The position numbers were made by a program, and so were the translations under genes. From DATAYF01 sp036272735 (GTDB lineage Bacteria; Chloroflexota; Ktedonobacteria; Ktedonobacterales; Ktedonobacteraceae): a stretch of DNA of 19,206 nt. A model generated the notes under the pieces. It was not told where the DNA came from and did no database searches. It was given only the letters and a program-made list of their open reading frames with translations. Shown here piece by piece: positions 1 to 7,800 of this stretch (the first letter of the stretch is position 1; every line of letters starts with the position of its first letter). The stretch is taken from contig DATAYF010000201.1 in the NCBI GenBank assembly GCA_036272735.1, positions 1 through 19,206 on the forward strand, in the 5' to 3' direction.

Positions 1-78
1 CTCGCTACTTTTCTTCAAGCGTATGGCTATTCAGAGCCGCTAGAAACCCTGGAATTTTTGAAGCATTACATGCCTTGA
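1..78 (+). CDS. C-terminal 25 residues of an unidentified protein (5' truncated by window edge)
   Basis: Frame 1 is open from the first base to a TGA at 76-78 and ends in ...LEFLKHYMP. The pattern 'FLQAYGYSEPLETLEFL' is loosely reminiscent of the last helices of aminoglycoside/choline phosphotransferase-fold proteins, but 25 residues are too few to assign a family. The next gene starts about 320 bases downstream on the same strand. No clear terminator directly follows the stop. The frame could also be fortuitous. Confidence 0.35.
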   Translation, partial: LATFLQAYGYSEPLETLEFLKHYMP

Positions 79-397
79 CTTGTGCTTTTTGGCAATGATA
101 GAGTATTTTCTCTTTTTCATTCAGATGGATCAGTTCTGAAGAGACGCGATGACGAACCATATGTGTTACTAGCAGATGTGAAGGTCGTGCTCATTTTTAT
201 GATGTACGTGCCAGAGTCTTGATCCAAAAACATGCGCTCCACGAAAGCGCGCCTCACAAGGTATGCAGAGTTGCGGTGGAGTCCAGATGCAAGCCTCCGT
301 TTTTAGAGCGGAGGTCATTGACTTCCGCTTTCCCAGATGAATGAGGTATATTACTCTATAGACGAACATGTTTATTGGCTCAGGAGGGTAGAGCGGC
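79..397. other. Gene-free stretch with competing hairpins
   Basis: I see no convincing coding region here. The short ORFs on both strands lack a ribosome binding site and any family resemblance. The notable content is a pair of overlapping inverted repeats at 294-328 (listed separately), and an AT-rich patch containing TATATT at 347-352 that could be the -10 of the promoter for the coiled-coil gene at 398. Confidence 0.5.
294..328 (+). promoter_or_regulatory. Two mutually exclusive hairpins upstream of the coiled-coil gene
   Basis: CCTCCG at 294-299 pairs with CGGAGG at 309-314. The same CGGAGG segment also forms the left arm of a second hairpin at 308-328 (GCGGAGGTCA facing TGACTTCCGC with one G.T pair), which is followed by TTTCCC. 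Only one of the two can form at a time. The arrangement resembles an attenuator, or the weak terminator of the upstream gene, but there is no strong T-run and no recognised leader peptide. Function is inferred only. Confidence 0.3.
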
Positions 398-958
398 ATG
401 AGTTCTCACAAGCACGCGGAAGAAGGAAACCAGGAGAAGAAACAGCTCAAACGAGCCAAACGCGAGGAACGGCTGCAAGGACATCTGGGGGATGCGCGCG
501 AGTCGTTGGCAAAAGCCAGAGCGCAGTTTCAACGTGCAGAGGAGCGTATACAGAAACGGGCGGCACGTGTCGACCTATTGGAACAGAAGTTGCTGCGAGC
601 AGAGCAGACTACGGAGCAGGTTGCACCCAACCTCGCTGAAGAGGCAGAAACGATGACGGTAGCCGTGCAGATCCAGACCACAGCCACGCCAGAGGAGGCG
701 CACACCGACGAAGTAGCGCGCGTGCGAGCAGCAGCGGAGGAGGCGGGTGAGGAGGCTTGCGCTGCCGTTGAGCGCGTCTACGAAATGATGGAGCGTATGG
801 AAACCTACGGCTATGGGCGTCACCTGGCCGCCGAACTGGCACGCTTGCAGGACGAGGCTGAACGTGCCAGGCAGCAGGCGTACGCGGCCCGCAACGCGCT
901 CGACGCGGTCGCACCTCCCGCAATGCCCTGGGTGCTACCAGGGCAATGTTGTGCGTGA
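398..958 (+). CDS. Predicted coiled-coil protein of unknown function
   Basis: This 186-residue protein has no recognised family. The start ATG at 398 is preceded by a strong AGGAGGG ribosome binding site at 381-387. Residues about 5-75 are highly charged (Lys/Arg/Glu rich, with heptad-like spacing in 'RAEERIQKRAARVDLLEQKLL'). A Thr/Glu-rich linker follows, then a second helical Ala/Glu-rich segment at about 100-170 ('ELARLQDEAERARQQAYAARNALDAV'). This is consistent with a two-part coiled coil. There is no signal peptide or membrane segment, so it is probably cytoplasmic. The DUF2851 gene begins about 20 bases after its stop codon, so the two may be co-transcribed. Role unknown. Confidence 0.7.
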   Translation: MSSHKHAEEGNQEKKQLKRAKREERLQGHLGDARESLAKARAQFQRAEERIQKRAARVDLLEQKLLRAEQTTEQVAPNLAEEAETMTVAVQIQTTATPEEAHTDEVARVRAAAEEAGEEACAAVERVYEMMERMETYGYGRHLAAELARLQDEAERARQQAYAARNALDAVAPPAMPWVLPGQCCA

Positions 959-977
959 GCCGTTACCAAGGCCGCTA

Positions 978-2104
978 ATGGAGCCACTGGCGCTCCCTAC
1001 TGGAGACGAGGTGGTGCGTGGCTGGTGGGCGCTGCCACTGGGTTGTCTCTTGCCGCTCAGTAGTGGCGAGACCTACCGGCTCCATTTTCCCGGACGAAGC
1101 GGAGGCAGCGCTGGCCCCGATGTACGCGACGCGGTATTTTATCGTGTGCCTGATCGTGCCGGTGCGCTTTGTGAAGCAGCGCCTGCGACGAGCATACAGA
1201 CAAACTTGCTGGTGATGTAGATTTCACGTGCGCTCTAGCGATTGGCTTCAGCATCGACACTCTAGCGACGTGCGTTACAATAGGGTGGTGCTGCATGTCG
1301 TGTTGCTCTGCGACGATCCACAGCCCACACGCAGGCAAGATGGCTCGATTATTCCGGTCTGTTCACTGCACGACTTGCCGCTGGCGTGGCTCAACAGCAC
1401 GAGCCAGCCAGCAATAGAGTGGCCGTGCCAGCGCGCGATGCAGCACATGAGTGGGCAGGCATATACGCACATGTTGCAGCAGGCGGGTTGGTTGCGCTTT
1501 GAACAAAAGGCGCACGCTTTCGTCGAGCGTTTGCATATAGCCATACCTGGTCAGGCATGTGATGTGCATGATATGTGCCTTGTACCGGCGCTGGCGGAAG
1601 GGTTGGGCTATGGACGTGACCGCGAGTTTTTTTCATGCTGCTGGTCTGCGCATCGCTGGCCATGAGAATGCCTTGCCTGAGCCTTTAGGACGTGCGGCAC
1701 AACCAGCCCCACTGGATGCCGGACGTTTGCGTGTGCTGGCGCGCATGGTTACACGTTGGCGTACGCCAGGCGTGTGGCAAACGCTGCGGGCGCTGTTGTT
1801 GGATGCATCGTATGCTACTGTGGAGGCGCGTGTATCGGCGCTGCAGCGCGTTTTCGAGCAGTTCGGGTTGAGCCAGGCGCGTAGCGATATTTTGATCTGC
1901 AATGTTGTGCTACCCTTCGCGCAGGCGCTTTACATGCAGCATCCGGGCTTGTCATCAAATCGTGTGACGCGTATGATGTGCGCGCAGTTGGGCCTGGCGC
2001 GTGAACCGGTGGGAAGCTGTGCGCAACAGGGATTGCATTATATCTATCAACAGACCTGCCGCGAAAAACAGTGCGAGGTATGTATTGTGGGAAGAAGATT
2101 TTGA
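978..2104 (+). pseudogene. DUF2851 family protein, frameshifted (three one-base indels)
   Basis: Three reading frames together give one DUF2851-like protein of about 375 residues. Frame one, from ATG 978, reads 'WWALPLGCLLPLSSGETYRLHFPGR...GPDVRDAVFY'. It breaks near 1211, where a G looks missing before GDVDF, and again at 1222-1224, where a T looks missing (GATTTCAC). The middle frame gives 'RSSDW...RYNRVVLHVVL' and 'GLGYGRD'. It breaks at the T7 run 1627-1633, where six T would continue the frame into the C-terminal part ending 'GLHYIYQQTCREKQCEVC'. These N-terminal, middle and C-terminal blocks are hallmarks of DUF2851, a family of unknown function. The segment before 'ALYMQHPGLSSN' also looks shorter than in relatives I recall. 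All three breaks are single-base length changes in runs, so sequencing error is a real alternative to a true pseudogene. The terminal TGA overlaps the proposed TTG start of the next gene. Confidence 0.75.
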
Positions 2105-2871
2105 AAGTAGCAAACGAACAAAACCAGCCCGGCAAGGAGCCTGGGGAACGGTTGGCGCGTTTTCTCGCCCACGCGGGCATCGCCTCGCGCCGCCACGCGG
2201 AGGAGTTGATCGCCACGGGTCGCGTGACGGTCAACGGCGCGGTAGTAAGCACGCAGGGTAGTCGTGTCGATCCGGCGCACGACCGTGTGAGCGTTGATGG
2301 CAAGCCGGTGCAGGCTCGACAACAACTGGCGTATGTTTTGTTGCATAAGCCGATGGGCTATGTGAGCGCGGTCAGTGATCCACAGGGGCGTCCTACCGTG
2401 CTGGACTTGTTGCCGCCAGCACTGCATCAATTGCGTGTTTACCCGGTGGGACGCCTGGACCGGGATACCAGTGGGCTTTTGTTGCTCACTAACGATGGCG
2501 ATTTCGCGCTGCGTTTAACCCATCCCCGCTATCAGCGTGAGAAATACTACGAGGCGCTGGTGCAGGGGCAAGTGGATGTGCGGGCGTTGGCGGCGCTGCG
2601 GCGTGGTGTCAGCATTAGCGAGGACGATGGACAGCATTTTACGACTTCGCCTGCGCAGGTGCGCCAGGTGCGGCGCGAGGGTCCTGATACCTGGCTGGCG
2701 TTGACCATTCACGAAGGACACAAACGCCAGGTGCGACGTATGCTGGCGGCGGTCGGCTGCTCGGTGCTGCGCCTGGTGCGTGTACGCGTCGGCTCCCTGA
2801 CTTTGAGCGGCGTGGCTTCTGGCGCGTGGCGCTATCTGACAGAGAAAGAAGTTGCGCGTCTTCTGCATTAA
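2101..2871 (+). CDS. rluB: Pseudouridine synthase, RluB/RsuA family (23S/16S rRNA)
   Basis: This enzyme isomerises a specific uridine in rRNA to pseudouridine. An N-terminal S4 RNA-binding domain spans residues about 16-62 ('ERLARFLAHAGIASRRHAEELI', 'GRVTVNG'). The catalytic domain follows, with the signature 'GRLDRDTSGLLLLTNDG', whose RLD aspartate (about residue 120) is the nucleophile. 'KRQVRRMLAAVG' near the C-terminus is also typical. Length (257 residues) fits the RluB/RsuA group; exact target specificity cannot be read from sequence. Start is uncertain. TTG 2101 overlaps the upstream TGA (TTGA) and has GGGAAGAAG a few bases upstream; an in-frame ATG at 2080 and a GTG at 2071 are alternatives. 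It is probably translationally coupled to the DUF2851 gene. Confidence 0.9.
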   Translation: MKVANEQNQPGKEPGERLARFLAHAGIASRRHAEELIATGRVTVNGAVVSTQGSRVDPAHDRVSVDGKPVQARQQLAYVLLHKPMGYVSAVSDPQGRPTVLDLLPPALHQLRVYPVGRLDRDTSGLLLLTNDGDFALRLTHPRYQREKYYEALVQGQVDVRALAALRRGVSISEDDGQHFTTSPAQVRQVRREGPDTWLALTIHEGHKRQVRRMLAAVGCSVLRLVRVRVGSLTLSGVASGAWRYLTEKEVARLLH

Positions 2872-2924
2872 ATAGGTGCGTGAGCAGCCTCTAGTGTAGG
2901 GAACGTAGTGTAAGCGAACCCATA

Positions 2925-2933
2925 TGGTATAAT
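2925..2933 (+). promoter_or_regulatory. Extended -10 promoter for cmk-plsC
   Basis: TGGTATAAT at 2925-2933 is a perfect TATAAT preceded by TG at the extended -10 position. No good -35 is seen at 17 bases upstream, as is usual for extended -10 promoters. It lies 39 bases upstream of the chosen cmk start, so the leader would be about 32 nt. Confidence 0.6.
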
Positions 2934-2971
2934 TCCCGACAGTAATGTTATCATTGAGGAGAGAAAAATCC

Positions 2972-3661
2972 ATGCAGGGGCCACAACGTATTGCCATCGA
3001 TGGACCGGCAGGTTCGGGCAAAAGTACTGTGGGAGAACAACTGGCTCATCATGTAGGCTATTTATATGTAGATACCGGTGCCATGTATCGTGCCGTGGCC
3101 TGGTTGGCGTTGCACGAGGGCGTGTCTATCCACGATGGTGTGGCCCTGGCACGCCTGGCATGTACGGCGCAGATCGTTATTCAGCGTCCGCTGGTCGCCG
3201 ATGGTCGGCAATATACTGTGACCGTGCATGGTCGTGATGTTACCTGGGAAATTCGTAGCTCAGCAGTTACCAGCGCCGTTTCCCTGGCCTCGGCACATCC
3301 AGAGGTGCGTACTATCCTGATTGAGCAGCAGCGCGAGATGGCCCACCAGGGAAGGGTCGTTATGGTTGGGCGCGATATTGGGCGTGTGGTGCTACCCGAT
3401 GCCGAGCTTAAAATTTATTTGACCGCTAGCCTGGAAGAGCGTGCCCGCCGTCGCTACGCCGAGTTATCAGAGCGCCTGGGTGAGCATAATCCCGCGCTCC
3501 CCACGCTGGCAACGGTTGCGCAGGATATTCAACAACGCGATGGCGTGGATCATGAGAATATGCGACCCGCCAGCGACGCCATTATTGTAGAAACGGATCA
3601 CCTCAGCGTGGCCCAGGTGCTGGAGCTGATCGAAAAATATATGGAGCGACAAACCGCATGA
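2972..3661 (+). CDS. cmk: Cytidylate kinase
   Basis: Transfers phosphate from ATP to CMP or dCMP in cytoplasmic pyrimidine nucleotide metabolism. The P-loop 'GPAGSGKST' is at residues 11-19, followed by 'YLYVDTGAMYRAVAWLAL', the family's NMP-binding signature. 'VMVGRDIGRVVLPDAELKIYLTAS' and 'ARRRYAEL' carry the conserved arginines and the LID region. Length of 229 residues is normal. ATG 2972 is chosen over the in-frame ATG 2945 because GAGGAGAG at 2956-2963 is well spaced for 2972, and the family begins just before the P-loop. Its TGA overlaps the plsC start (ATGA at 3658-3661), so cmk and plsC are translationally coupled. Confidence 0.97.
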   Translation: MQGPQRIAIDGPAGSGKSTVGEQLAHHVGYLYVDTGAMYRAVAWLALHEGVSIHDGVALARLACTAQIVIQRPLVADGRQYTVTVHGRDVTWEIRSSAVTSAVSLASAHPEVRTILIEQQREMAHQGRVVMVGRDIGRVVLPDAELKIYLTASLEERARRRYAELSERLGEHNPALPTLATVAQDIQQRDGVDHENMRPASDAIIVETDHLSVAQVLELIEKYMERQTA

Positions 3662-4407
3662 GGCAAGACACGAGCAGCTCTGCCAACGAAGCAGCAGAAA
3701 AAGTAGGCCCGCTAGCGAAGCCACGCAAATTCGACAAGAATTGGTACGAGCCATATTCCACGCCACGCGTGCTGTACGACATACTGCGCTGGATTGCTAT
3801 TTTCGTACTTAGCATCGCGGCCCGTGTCCATTTGCGCACACGCTATCATATCCCCCGGCACGGGCCCTATATCGTTGCCTCCAACCATCTCTCGTGGACC
3901 GATATTCCCCTGGTGCCAATGTATATGCCTGGAAAAGTGGTGTACATGGCAAAGGAAGAGGCGTTTACCAGTAAAATTGGCTGGTTGGTGCGCTTCCTGG
4001 GGGCCTTTCCCGTCAAACGGGGCGAGGGTGATCGCCAGGCTCTACGCGCTGCTGACGAGCAACTCAAGCGCGGCAAGGTACTCGTGATCTTCCCTGAGGG
4101 GACGCGCAGCAAAACGCATACCCTCGGCAAGGCACATGCTGGCCTGGCGATGATCGCGCTGCGGGCTGGTGTGCCCGTGCTACCGGTTGCCATCTGGGGG
4201 AGTGAGCAGGTATTTAAGAAGTTTGGCGCTGAGGTCACAATTTCGTATGGTAAGCCACTTGTTTTGAAGTCCAAAGGTCCGAAAATTACACGCGAAGATA
4301 TCGACAATGGGACCCAGACGATTATGCAGAGTATCGCGGCTATGCTGCCACCGCAGTATCGCGGCCTGTATGCTGATCAATCACCACAGGTGGAAGAAGG
4401 GGTCTGA
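3658..4407 (+). CDS. plsC: 1-acyl-sn-glycerol-3-phosphate acyltransferase (PlsC-type)
   Basis: Expected to acylate lysophosphatidic acid to phosphatidic acid at the cytoplasmic membrane. The acyltransferase motif I, NHLSWTD (His77-x4-Asp82), is intact. Motif III is 'FPEGTRS' at residues 145-151, and 'GVPVLPVAIWG' at about 171-181 matches motif IV. A hydrophobic segment at about 43-56 precedes the domain and probably anchors it. The first 35 residues are polar and variable. Length of 249 residues is typical. The start overlaps the cmk stop by ATGA. A long-stem terminator follows 6 bases after its stop. Substrate specificity within the PlsC-like superfamily is inferred, since related lipid acyltransferases share these motifs. 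Confidence 0.92.
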   Translation: MRQDTSSSANEAAEKVGPLAKPRKFDKNWYEPYSTPRVLYDILRWIAIFVLSIAARVHLRTRYHIPRHGPYIVASNHLSWTDIPLVPMYMPGKVVYMAKEEAFTSKIGWLVRFLGAFPVKRGEGDRQALRAADEQLKRGKVLVIFPEGTRSKTHTLGKAHAGLAMIALRAGVPVLPVAIWGSEQVFKKFGAEVTISYGKPLVLKSKGPKITREDIDNGTQTIMQSIAAMLPPQYRGLYADQSPQVEEGV

Positions 4408-4413
4408 TGGTGA

Positions 4414-4480
4414 AAAGGGATGGTCCCTCAGTATGGAGTATAGAGATAGTGCCATACTGAGGGACCATCCCTTTTTGTTT
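4414..4480. terminator. Bidirectional intrinsic terminator, perfect 23-bp stem
   Basis: The left arm at 4414-4436 is exactly complementary to the right arm at 4452-4474, with a 15-base loop. The right arm continues into TTTTTGTTTT on the plus strand, and the left flank is A-rich, giving T's on the minus strand. It sits between the converging plsC (+) and DUF2630 (-) genes and can serve both. Confidence 0.9.
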
Positions 4481-4722
4481 TACTGGCGATAATTTTCGAC
4501 GGTGTTGGGGTCACGTATCAGGGCGTCGTCGGGATTGAGTCCGGCGTGCTGGCGGGCGCGGCGCTGGCGTAGCAGGTCCCAAAACTGGTCAAGGCTGATC
4601 TCAAGCTGGTGCAGACGGGCGTGTTCTTCTTCGCCTAGTGGCCCGGCCGCTTTGCGTTCCAGTAACTCGTGCTCCTCGTTGACCAGCACTTCGATATTTT
4701 GCATGATGTCTTGTTCTTTCAT
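4480..4722 (-). CDS. DUF2630 family small protein
   Basis: An 80-residue protein matching the DUF2630 pattern: 'IEVLVNEEHELLERKAAG', 'EEHARLHQLEISLDQFWDLLRQRRARQHAG', then 'NPDDALIRDPNTVENY'. It is predicted to be a charged helical hairpin in the cytoplasm; the family's function is unknown. The ATG at 4722 has GAGGT 11 bases upstream and a closer GAAGAA. An internal ATG seven codons in is a possible alternative. It lies 105 bases downstream of the large helicase gene on the same strand, with no evident terminator between them. It may be co-transcribed or driven by an AT-rich patch near 4760-4775. The long-stem terminator follows immediately. Confidence 0.85.
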   Translation of the reverse strand: MKEQDIMQNIEVLVNEEHELLERKAAGPLGEEEHARLHQLEISLDQFWDLLRQRRARQHAGLNPDDALIRDPNTVENYRQ

Positions 4723-4827
4723 GATTCTTCGTTACCTCACTCGTAAAAAATAGGCGACACTTACTTATATCTTCTACGCATAGCAACAAAAGTTCGATGC
4801 GTTATTCATCCCTTGCTCTGCTTTAGA

Positions 4828-7800
4828 TTACGCCGGGCAGATCAGGAAGAAGGGGCAATTGGGACAGCGCTGCGGCTCCGCTGGCCGGGCGGGATAGTCG
4901 TTGCGTTCGATGCCTTCGATGCAGTGTACGACCGCGTCTTGCAGGCTGTGTTCCTTTTTGTCTGTTAGCTTCAGCGCGACCTTCTCGCCTGTAGTCAAGT
5001 TGTGGCTGTGAATTTCGCTCTCCTGATCGCTGTGGTGCTGGCGCAGCGCCAGGGTGTAGAAATATTCGCGCATCTCCGGCGTTGGTTTTTCCTTGCGCTG
5101 CCCAAAACGTGTACGCACAAATTTCACCGGCTCACCCTGGACGGCTTCGACGCGGTCCACGGGCACGCGTATCGAACGTCCCGCCACATTGACCTCGAAG
5201 GTTTGTTGCATCTCTGCTGGTGTGTTTTCCTGGGTACTGAGACGGCGGCGCTCGGCCTCCATCACCTCGTGTCCGTGTGCTTCGTAGAGGGTAGCAAAAT
5301 GGGCGCTATCCCCACCTAGCTCCTGCCAGATGCGCGTATAAAGTTCCTGCGTTTCTTCTTGTGTGGGCAAGAGCGTTGCCTGTAGCTGATCACCAACGGC
5401 GGCGGCTTGCTTTTTCTGCAATGCCTCCATGGTTTTGCGTATGGTCTGCCAGAATAGTTGGTAGCCATCGGCCTCGGCGCTGAAATGATAAATGTAGCTG
5501 TAGGCGTACTGGCGTGGGCAGCGCTGGTAAGCTTCCAGCACGTTAGCACTCAGGTTGTCAGAGCGCATCGTGTTGATGAAATCCCGACTCATCTGTGCAC
5601 CGGGATCAGCGGCAGGCAGTGGCTCAGCCTGTGGTGTCGCAGCGGGAACTGTGGCGGGTTCCCACGCCAACTTCGTGATGCGTTCGCCTGGTAGAGCGTC
5701 TTCAAGCGCATCAAGGTAGGGCGAGCGCTGGTAGTTTTGTTTGCCATAGCGCTCGCTGTGACTCAATATGACGTGTTCACGCGCCCTGGTGACGCCGACG
5801 TAGAAGAGGCAGGACTCGCCAGTTTCATGCGCCATGTTGCCCTCGCTTGCTGCCGACAGCATACCAGCCGGGGTCACGAGCGCGTTGGCTTTGTTTTGCG
5901 AGGGAAAACGTCGCTTGCTCAATCCGGGTAGGTAGACAACGGGAAATTCCAGCCCTTTACTGGCGTGTACGGTCATGACCTGTACAGTATCCGCCTGCTC
6001 GTCCTCGTCGTCCTCTTCGCTTTGTCGATTGCCACCATCCTGCCGCAGCAGCACCAGCAGGCTTAGATACTCTAAAAAGCCTCTGATGTGCACATCCAGC
6101 GTGGGTGGTTCACCTGGTGTATTGGCATCGTGCTCTTGTTGACGCTGGCGCAGTTGTTCTTGCGTATCGTAGTGACGAGCCAGGCTGAGCAGGTGGTGAT
6201 AATCCGCAAGCATCGCCTTGCGTTGCCGCGTGGATGGAGCAAGCAGCAGATCGTGCACCAGCGTCGTCTCAACCAGCAGGTATTGTGCGAGCAGGGTCCA
6301 GGTGTCGGGTGCGCGTTGCAGCGTTTGTAAGATGCTTGCCAGCCGGTTCAGGGCGTGGTGTCCCTCGACGCTGACTGCTAGCGGCAATTCGCCCGTGAAC
6401 AGCAGGGTGAGCGGCTTGACCTGGCGCTGATGGGCCGCCAGCAGCACTAGTTCGATATCCCGCTGGCTCAAACGATGCTCGTCCTGCTGTGTGGTTCGCA
6501 GCAATCCCATGCCGCTCTCCTCGCTCAGCAGCAGTAGGATGGAGAGCACGTTTTTGATGTATGCTTGCTCAAGCATGCCACTGCGTTCGATTACCGGCAG
6601 GTTGGCGGCGGCTAATGCACGCGTGATTTTTTGCGCCTGCGAACGTGTACGACAGAGTACGGTCATGTCTTTATACTGGTATCCAGCCGCGTGTTTCTGG
6701 CGTATATCCTGGACGATACCAGCCAGTTCGCATGCTTCATCGGTAGCCTGGGCAAGTGTCACGATGGCGTGCGGCGGCGCTGGTCGCGTGGGCTGGTTTT
6801 TGCCGGGAGCTTGTTCGGGTTCTAGCTGTGTGCAGCGAAAGGCTTCGGCAATGGTCACAAGATCGGGGCTGGAGCGATAATTGCGGCTAAGTGGTAGCAC
6901 CACCGCGCCGGGAAAGTCTGCGCTGAACTGACTGATGTTGGCGGGTGAAGCGCCACGGAAACCATAAATGGCCTGGTTGGCATCGCCCACGACCCAGACG
7001 TTGCGGCTGGCCCGTGCCAGTTCGCGCAGGAGCACGCCGCTGGCGCGGTTCACATCCTGAAATTCGTCTACCAGGATGTGCTGATAGCGCTGTTGTACGT
7101 CTGCTAAAATCTCCGGGTGCGTCTGGAAGAGTTGCACGGTCAGCAGCAATAAGCCGCCGAAATCGGTGTCGCCGCGCTCTTGTAGCGCCTGCTGGTAGAG
7201 CGCGTAGACCTGGGCAATCTCAAGCGCCTTTTCGCCCTGCTGTTGATCTTCGGCGTCCTGTGCTTCGCGGCGCATACGGCGGGCCAGTTGCTCGTAGTCC
7301 GCTGGCGTCACAAGCTCGTCCTTGGCGCGTGAGATGGCCTTGAGCATATCGGGAAAGTAGTAGGTGGGTGCCTGTAACTTCTGGTAGTGCTTGAGTCGCA
7401 ATCCGCTGGTCTGTTGGCGCAAGATACAGTAGCCCTCAGCCTCGTCAACCAGCGTAAAGTCAGGGCGCAGGCCGACCAGCGCCGCGTGTTGGCGCAGCGT
7501 ATCGGCACAAAATGCGTGAAACGTGCTTACCCTGGGCAGGGGCGCGGTGATTACCTGGGCAAGGCGTTCCTCCATCTCCTGGGCTGCCTTGCGCGAGAAG
7601 GTTAGGGCTAGCACGTGCTGCGCTGCTATGTCTTGCGTGTTGACGAGATATGCGATGCGCCCGATCAACGTACTGGTTTTCCCACTCCCAGGACCGGCGA
7701 CGATCAAGGCCGGAGTGGGCGCTACTATGGCTGTCTGCTGGTAAGCATCATAGTTGGTTTGGCGCGGGCTGGACCTATCGATGGATTGTTGTGGTACTGG

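Noticed and set aside
337..639. 100-codon plus-strand ORF overlapping the start of the coiled-coil gene
   Set aside because: The overlapping frame starting at 398 has a strong AGGAGGG site and a clear coiled-coil composition; this one has neither.
4741..4800. Separate promoter for the DUF2630 gene
   Set aside because: A TATAAG on the minus strand is present, but the only TTG-containing -35 candidates are 14-16 bases away. Spacing and match are too poor to list as a feature.
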